NCBI GenBank assembly: GCA_950295325.1
Contig: OX485806.1
Location: forward strand, 54,181,169-54,245,168
Reading direction: 5' to 3'
Origin: Polytrichum commune
Taxonomy: Eukaryota; Streptophyta; Polytrichopsida; Polytrichales; Polytrichaceae
DNA length: 64,000 nt
Shown: in pieces, positions 59,770 through 64,000 of the stretch
Numbering within the stretch: the stretch's first letter is position 1
How the letters are laid out: every line of letters begins with the position of its first letter
Made by a program: the position numbers and the translations under genes
The notes under the pieces: generated by a model
What the model was told of the DNA's origin: nothing
Databases searched by the model: none
What the model saw: only the letters and a program-made list of their open reading frames with translations

Positions 59770-60053
59770 GCCAATTTTTGTTTCTAGCAAAGGTTACGAG
59801 CGCTAACCATTCGCATTCCGCCATGCTAATGGATAGCTCCTCTTACCCCGGACCAATAGTTCATAGGAGGGAACTATTGGGAAATGGGAGGAAGAAGCAA
59901 AGAGATCAGCGTAGCAAGCAAGAACACAATACACAATGGTTGCATACAATGGAGAGAGTGATTAGCTCCTCCCCTTATGCCTTTATTTATATGTATGGGT
60001 TAGGACCAGCGTAGACAACCCATATGGGACAATGTCACCGATGCAACCTAACA
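59770..60053 (-). repeat. Probable 3' LTR of the copia element
   Basis: On the minus strand the pol frame ends at 60,054. Just before it is a purine run (AAAGTGGGAG, about 60,070-60,079) like a copia polypurine tract, followed by a TG-starting sequence (TGCAAGATAG or TGTTAGGTTG). The interval to about 59,770 has a TATA-like ACATATAAATAAAG and GC-balanced promoter-like sequence. The matching 5' LTR is outside the window, so the exact ends cannot be fixed. Confidence 0.5.
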
Positions 60054-61706
60054 CTATCTTGCAATACTCCCACTTTGCGAGGTGGCATTGTACTCCAACC
60101 CCATTATTTTACTTAACCCCTCATGCCTATCTCTCGCTAAAGCCTTTGTTAGAATGTCCGCTACCATATATTGCGTTGGACAATATTCTAACTCTACAAT
60201 TTTGTTTTCAATCTTTTCTCTAATGAAATGGTGTTGCACATCTATATGCTTCGACCTATCATGGTTGGTTGGGTTCTTAGCTAATGCCATAGAACCTTGG
60301 TTGTCGCACATGATGGTCGTGGCCTCTTCTTGTACACAACCTACATCCTCCATTAATTGCCTTAGCCAAATGGCCTCCCTCGTGCATCGGTTCATGGCCA
60401 TGTACTCCGCCTCCATTGTTGATTGTGCCACCGTTTGTTGCCGTTTGCTATTCCACGAAACGGCTCCGTCTCCGACAAAGAATACGTACCCGGACGTGGA
60501 CCTACGGTTTTCCACATCGCCGGCCCAATCCGCATCCGAATACCCTTTGACGTTAATATGATTGCCTCCGATGCGCAACTTCATATCTAAGGTGCCCTTC
60601 AAGTAGCGCATGATCCGTTTGACCGCCATCCAATGCATCGGACCGGGTTTCGACATATAGCGGCTTACCACGCTTACCGCAAATGCGAGGTCCGGTCTTG
60701 TGGCCACCATTGCGTACATCAACGACCCCACCGCCTCTTGGTATGGAACGTCCTTCATTTCATGCAAATGCTCTTCGTGCTCGTCATCCGAAAGCTTCGG
60801 CAACGATGTCTTGGTGTCGAGCGGGGTTGCGATGGGCTTGCAATCACTCATGCCGAATCGCTCCAAAATGGTTTCGATGTAGCTTCGTTGATGCATGGTG
60901 ATGGTGCGCGACCTCCTATCCCTCTCGAAATGAACGCCGAGGAAGAAATGCAACTCGCCGAGGTCGCTCATCTCGAATTCGCGCTCGAGGCTAGCCTTCA
61001 ACTCGTTGATCATGTCCACGTCGTCCGACAAAATCACGAGGTCGTCCACATATATGATGACAATCACAATGTAGTTGCAAGTTTGCAAAACATACAACGA
61101 GTGATCCGCATGGCTCCTCGTAAAGCCTTTGTTCACGAAGAACACGTGAATGCATTCGTACCATGCTCGTCCGGATTGCTTCAATCCGTAGAGCGTTTTC
61201 CTCAACTTGCATACGAGATGCTCTCGGCCTTTTTGCACGAACCCCTCCGGTTGCTCCATGTAGATCACCACGTCCAATTCGCCGTTCAAGAATGCGGTCT
61301 TCACGTCCATTTGATGTATCTCCAAGCCCATGGCCGCCGCCAATGCGAGTATGACTCGAATGGTGTTGAATTTGGCCACCGGTGCAAAGGTTTCGCTAAA
61401 GTCTACGCCTTCCACTTGCGAGCACCCCTTTGCTACTGACCTTGCTTTGAAACGAACCACCACGCCTCTCGCATCTTTTTTCATTTTAAACACCCATTTG
61501 CACTTCACGGCCTTGCGGCCCTTCGGCAACGGAGTTAACTCCCACGTGCCGTTGGCAATGAGAGATTCGAACTCCTCTTGCATAGCCAACTCCCACTCGC
61601 TCGCATCACTCGATTGAATGGCCTCTCTCACATTTCTAGGTTCCCCGATGGTTGCCATGTTTGCATGCTCTTTGTCTTGGGGCGGCGGAATGTGGTTTTC
61701 CACCAT
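60054..61706 (-). CDS. Copia pol: reverse transcriptase and RNase H
   Basis: A 550-codon open frame. Near residue 40 is the typical start of the copia RT region (EWELAMQEEFESL); RT motifs follow: KWVFKMK (about 70), QMDVKTAFLNG (catalytic Asp 134), LRKTLYGLKQSGRAWY (about 168-183) and YVDDLVIL (Asp 221-222). RNase H shows SDADWAGD (Asp 391, 393), SKRQQTVAQSTMEAEY (Glu 434) and CDNQG (Asp 468). All catalytic residues are present and no stop interrupts the frame. It overlaps the end of the upstream frame by 79 bp in another phase: the two were one polyprotein before a single-base loss at 61,696-61,699. The listed ATG is simply the first Met after that shift. Confidence 0.95.
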   Translation of the reverse strand: MVENHIPPPQDKEHANMATIGEPRNVREAIQSSDASEWELAMQEEFESLIANGTWELTPLPKGRKAVKCKWVFKMKKDARGVVVRFKARSVAKGCSQVEGVDFSETFAPVAKFNTIRVILALAAAMGLEIHQMDVKTAFLNGELDVVIYMEQPEGFVQKGREHLVCKLRKTLYGLKQSGRAWYECIHVFFVNKGFTRSHADHSLYVLQTCNYIVIVIIYVDDLVILSDDVDMINELKASLEREFEMSDLGELHFFLGVHFERDRRSRTITMHQRSYIETILERFGMSDCKPIATPLDTKTSLPKLSDDEHEEHLHEMKDVPYQEAVGSLMYAMVATRPDLAFAVSVVSRYMSKPGPMHWMAVKRIMRYLKGTLDMKLRIGGNHINVKGYSDADWAGDVENRRSTSGYVFFVGDGAVSWNSKRQQTVAQSTMEAEYMAMNRCTREAIWLRQLMEDVGCVQEEATTIMCDNQGSMALAKNPTNHDRSKHIDVQHHFIREKIENKIVELEYCPTQYMVADILTKALARDRHEGLSKIMGLEYNATSQSGSIAR

Positions 61707-63999
61707 TCCCCGAGCGGTTTGCGTGCCCTATCCGGATACCTAGAATGGCCCATGGTTTCATTGCTATGTTGCGGTGGTGGAGGTGCTTTGGTTGCGGGTT
61801 TCTTACCGTAGTCAAGTTTCGATGCCTCCGCGCTACGAGTGGATTTCGTGGCCGGAATGTTGGCCTCCGCATCCTCCTGCTCCTCGATGTCGAGCTCCTC
61901 CAAAGGATCGTCGCCGTTGGCCTCCGACTCATCCACGTCCGATTTGGCGGATATGTCCACCTTGACCGCCGGTGTTTCGTCAACGCTCCCACTTGGACAA
62001 TCCTCCAAATGCGTTTTGTCCTCGAAAAACACCACGTCCGGACTCTTGATGATTTTCTTCGTCTCCAAGCAAATGAGCCGGTACGCCTTCGTGCCTTCGC
62101 AATATCCGAGGAACAAACACTTGACGCCCTTCGCGTCCAACTTCGTCCGCCGTTGATCCGGCACCTTCGCATAAGCCACGCAACCGAACACGCGCATGTG
62201 GGACACGTGCGGCATCCTCCCGCTCCACGCTTCCTCGGGCGTCTTACCTTCCACGGCCTTCGTGGGACACCGGTTGCGCACGTACACCGCATTGCACACC
62301 GCCTCCGCCCAAAATTCGTGGCCGAGGCGTTGGGCATGAATCATGGACCGTGCCATCTCCACGATGGTGCGATTGGTCCGTTCGGCCACCCCGTTTTGTT
62401 GCGGCGTGTAAGGTGAAGAATTTTGGCGTGCGATGCCATGTTTGCTTAAAAAATCATCGAATGCCTTAGAAATGTATTCCCCACCGTTATCCGTCCTAAG
62501 GACCTTCACTACGTGTTCCGATTGCCTCTCCACCAAGGTTTTCCATTCTTTGAACCTTGCCAACACCTCGCTCTTGGATTTGAGCACATACACCCAAATC
62601 TTGCGCGAAAAATCGTCAATGAAGGTGAGAAAATACCTTGCGCCTCCGATGGACGGCGTTTTCATCGGCCCGCATACGTCGGAATGCACGAGCTCCAAGA
62701 TCTTGGTGGCGCGGGTGCCTCCCTCCGTGGGAAACGGACGCCTCGCTTGCTTGCCTTGGACGCATCCTTCGCACGCGAACGAATGCACGTCGTTGGGCAC
62801 CGCTCGCACGTCCATGCCGCTCACCATGGTTTGGAGCGATTTCACGCTATTGGCGTTGAGATGCCCCAACCTCTTGTGCCAAAGCTCCAAAGGATGCGAG
62901 TTGGCCTCCGAATGCGCCAAAGAACTCGTTTCGGCCTCATGCATCACCTTCGTGTCCAATTGGTACAAATTGGACTCCAACGACGCCACGGCCAACATCT
63001 CGCCGTTGCTCGCCCTCACCACGCATCCCAACGAGTTGAAATGCACTTTCAAACCCCGCGATATGAGTTTGCTCACCGAAAGCAAGTTGGAATGCAAGTC
63101 GGGCATGTGAAGCACGTCGTGCATTCTAATGCTCCGTGCACGACCCTTCACACGTGTTTCCACTAGGATGGAGCCTTTGCCTAGGACCTCTACGATGCCA
63201 TTGTCACCCATAAACACTTTACGGCCCGAAATGGATTCGTACGTGTCGAAAAATTGCTTATGCGGTGTCATGTGGTTCGAGGCCCCCGAATCAACTATCC
63301 ATCTAGTGGTGGAGGTTTTAGACGCCCCATCTCTCACAACAAATGCAAAATCATCGCTCGACCTCGCAACGTTGGCATTCACCTTGCGTTTCAATCGACA
63401 ATTGCGAGCGAGGTGGCCCAACTTACCACAATTGTAGCACCTCGGGCCGTCGCCTCGCCTCTCGTTGTTGTCGAACGTGCGAGGTTGGCGGGACAACATG
63501 GCCGCATCGTCTCCTTGAGGTTCCTTCTCCTTCCTCTTGGACACCTCGTGCATGAGACGTGCGGTGATGAAATCCAACGTGAGCTCCTTCATGGGGCGCG
63601 TCTCCAACGCCGTGATCAAATGGTCGAATGAAGGCGGTAGGCTATCGAGCAAGGTCATGACCACATCCTCGTCCTTCATTGGCACCTCCAAGCATGTGAG
63701 TTGGTCGGCGAGAGATTTTACCTTGTTGATGTGGTCGAGGATGTCGGCGCCTTCGTCCATCTTGATGGTGAAAAACTTGCGCCTAATGAACAAGATGTTG
63801 GACAAGCTTTTGGTTTCATGGATGTTGCACAACGTCTTCCACGCTTCCGCCGGTCCTTTACACCCTTTGATGTGCGCCAACTCCTTGTCCACCAAGCTCG
63901 TGGCAATGATGGCGAAGGCTTTCTTGCATCGACGCTCGTACGCCTTCTTCACCTCGTCGCTCGCCGTGGACGGTGGCGGCAACTCCGAACCCTCCACGA
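61628..63999 (-). CDS. Copia gag-protease-integrase, cut by the window edge
   Basis: Open to the right edge of the window, so the N-terminus of Gag is missing; the visible part is about 790 codons. In order: a UBN2-type Gag (EAWKTLCNIHETKSLSNILF, then LTLDFITARLMHE), a zinc knuckle CYNCGKLGHLARNC (residues 187-200), the protease WIVDSGASNHMT (Asp 236), the integrase HHCC zinc site (His 374, His 379, Cys 409, Cys 412), the integrase catalytic triad (Asp 440 in HSDVCGP, Asp 503 in RTDNGGEY, Glu 539 in NGVAERTNR), and an acidic linker. This order (integrase before RT) is Ty1/copia. The frame leaves the true polyprotein near 61,697 and ends at 61,628 in unrelated residues. Confidence 0.95.
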   Translation of the reverse strand, partial: VEGSELPPPSTASDEVKKAYERRCKKAFAIIATSLVDKELAHIKGCKGPAEAWKTLCNIHETKSLSNILFIRRKFFTIKMDEGADILDHINKVKSLADQLTCLEVPMKDEDVVMTLLDSLPPSFDHLITALETRPMKELTLDFITARLMHEVSKRKEKEPQGDDAAMLSRQPRTFDNNERRGDGPRCYNCGKLGHLARNCRLKRKVNANVARSSDDFAFVVRDGASKTSTTRWIVDSGASNHMTPHKQFFDTYESISGRKVFMGDNGIVEVLGKGSILVETRVKGRARSIRMHDVLHMPDLHSNLLSVSKLISRGLKVHFNSLGCVVRASNGEMLAVASLESNLYQLDTKVMHEAETSSLAHSEANSHPLELWHKRLGHLNANSVKSLQTMVSGMDVRAVPNDVHSFACEGCVQGKQARRPFPTEGGTRATKILELVHSDVCGPMKTPSIGGARYFLTFIDDFSRKIWVYVLKSKSEVLARFKEWKTLVERQSEHVVKVLRTDNGGEYISKAFDDFLSKHGIARQNSSPYTPQQNGVAERTNRTIVEMARSMIHAQRLGHEFWAEAVCNAVYVRNRCPTKAVEGKTPEEAWSGRMPHVSHMRVFGCVAYAKVPDQRRTKLDAKGVKCLFLGYCEGTKAYRLICLETKKIIKSPDVVFFEDKTHLEDCPSGSVDETPAVKVDISAKSDVDESEANGDDPLEELDIEEQEDAEANIPATKSTRSAEASKLDYGKKPATKAPPPPQHSNETMGHSRYPDRARKPLGEWWKTTFRRPKTKSMQTWQPSGNLEM
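61694..61700 (-). other. Frameshift between integrase and reverse transcriptase
   Basis: The upstream frame is collinear with copia polyproteins as far as RARKPLGEWW; from there the expected continuation is in the next frame. The switch point is a run of four A on the minus strand (TTTT at 61,696-61,699), and one lost A would explain it. The rest of both frames is intact, so this is either a recent mutation or a homopolymer sequencing error. Confidence 0.8.
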
Positions 64000-64000
64000 T

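Noticed and set aside
60633-63110. Plus-strand frames of 225-268 codons opposite the copia element
   Set aside because: Mirror frames caused by the GC-rich codon usage of gag-pol on the minus strand; no motif of their own.

Overview
The window is nuclear DNA from a green plant (land plant or close streptophyte relative). It holds one clear host gene, a 30-exon strawberry-notch/FORGETTER1-type helicase with canonical GT..AG introns and consistent splice phases. Everything else is plant-type repeat DNA: a satellite array, hAT, Mutator-like and TTA-targeted inverted-repeat elements, and a Ty1/copia retrotransposon. I cannot name the species; the repeat-dense intergenic DNA suggests a medium or large genome.

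Layout. 1-11,205: a 138-bp satellite array (about 67 monomers) that runs off the left edge. It is interrupted at 233-2,207 by a TG...CA element with a perfect 5-bp target duplication. 11,232-13,366: a decayed multi-exon gene on the + strand with a methyltransferase-like motif order; an isolated satellite monomer lies behind it at about 13,592. 14,481-16,300: a 70-bp minisatellite. 16,301-21,732: unassigned DNA. 21,741-25,438: a hAT element with an 8-bp target duplication. 25,563-33,562: a nest of DNA transposons, comprising a Mutator-like element with 540-bp inverted repeats (26,815-30,916), two inverted-repeat elements inserted back to back at TTA (30,929-32,855 and 32,859-33,462) and a further element inside the first (31,335-31,882). 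33,797-50,663: the FORGETTER1/SBNO gene, whose coding region starts about 235 bp after the transposon nest. 51,789-52,870: a short hAT element with a perfect 8-bp target duplication. 52,879-59,770: decayed repeats, a tRNA-like fragment, another hAT remnant and a G-rich block. 59,770-64,000: a copia retrotransposon on the - strand, cut by the right edge and carrying one frameshift.

The host gene reads through all 30 exons without a stop: two N-terminal LSD1-type zinc ribbons, an SNF2-like helicase core (Walker A, DECH box, SAT motif, a late GRTHR motif), a PHD finger between the two helicase halves and the strawberry-notch C-terminal domain. By homology it acts in the nucleus as a chromatin-associated co-regulator. 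The transposases are all broken, so these elements are relics or would depend on a helper. I found no prokaryotic features, CRISPR array, rRNA gene or convincing complete tRNA gene. Splice sites and element ends were read by eye; family assignments rest on motifs, not database searches.
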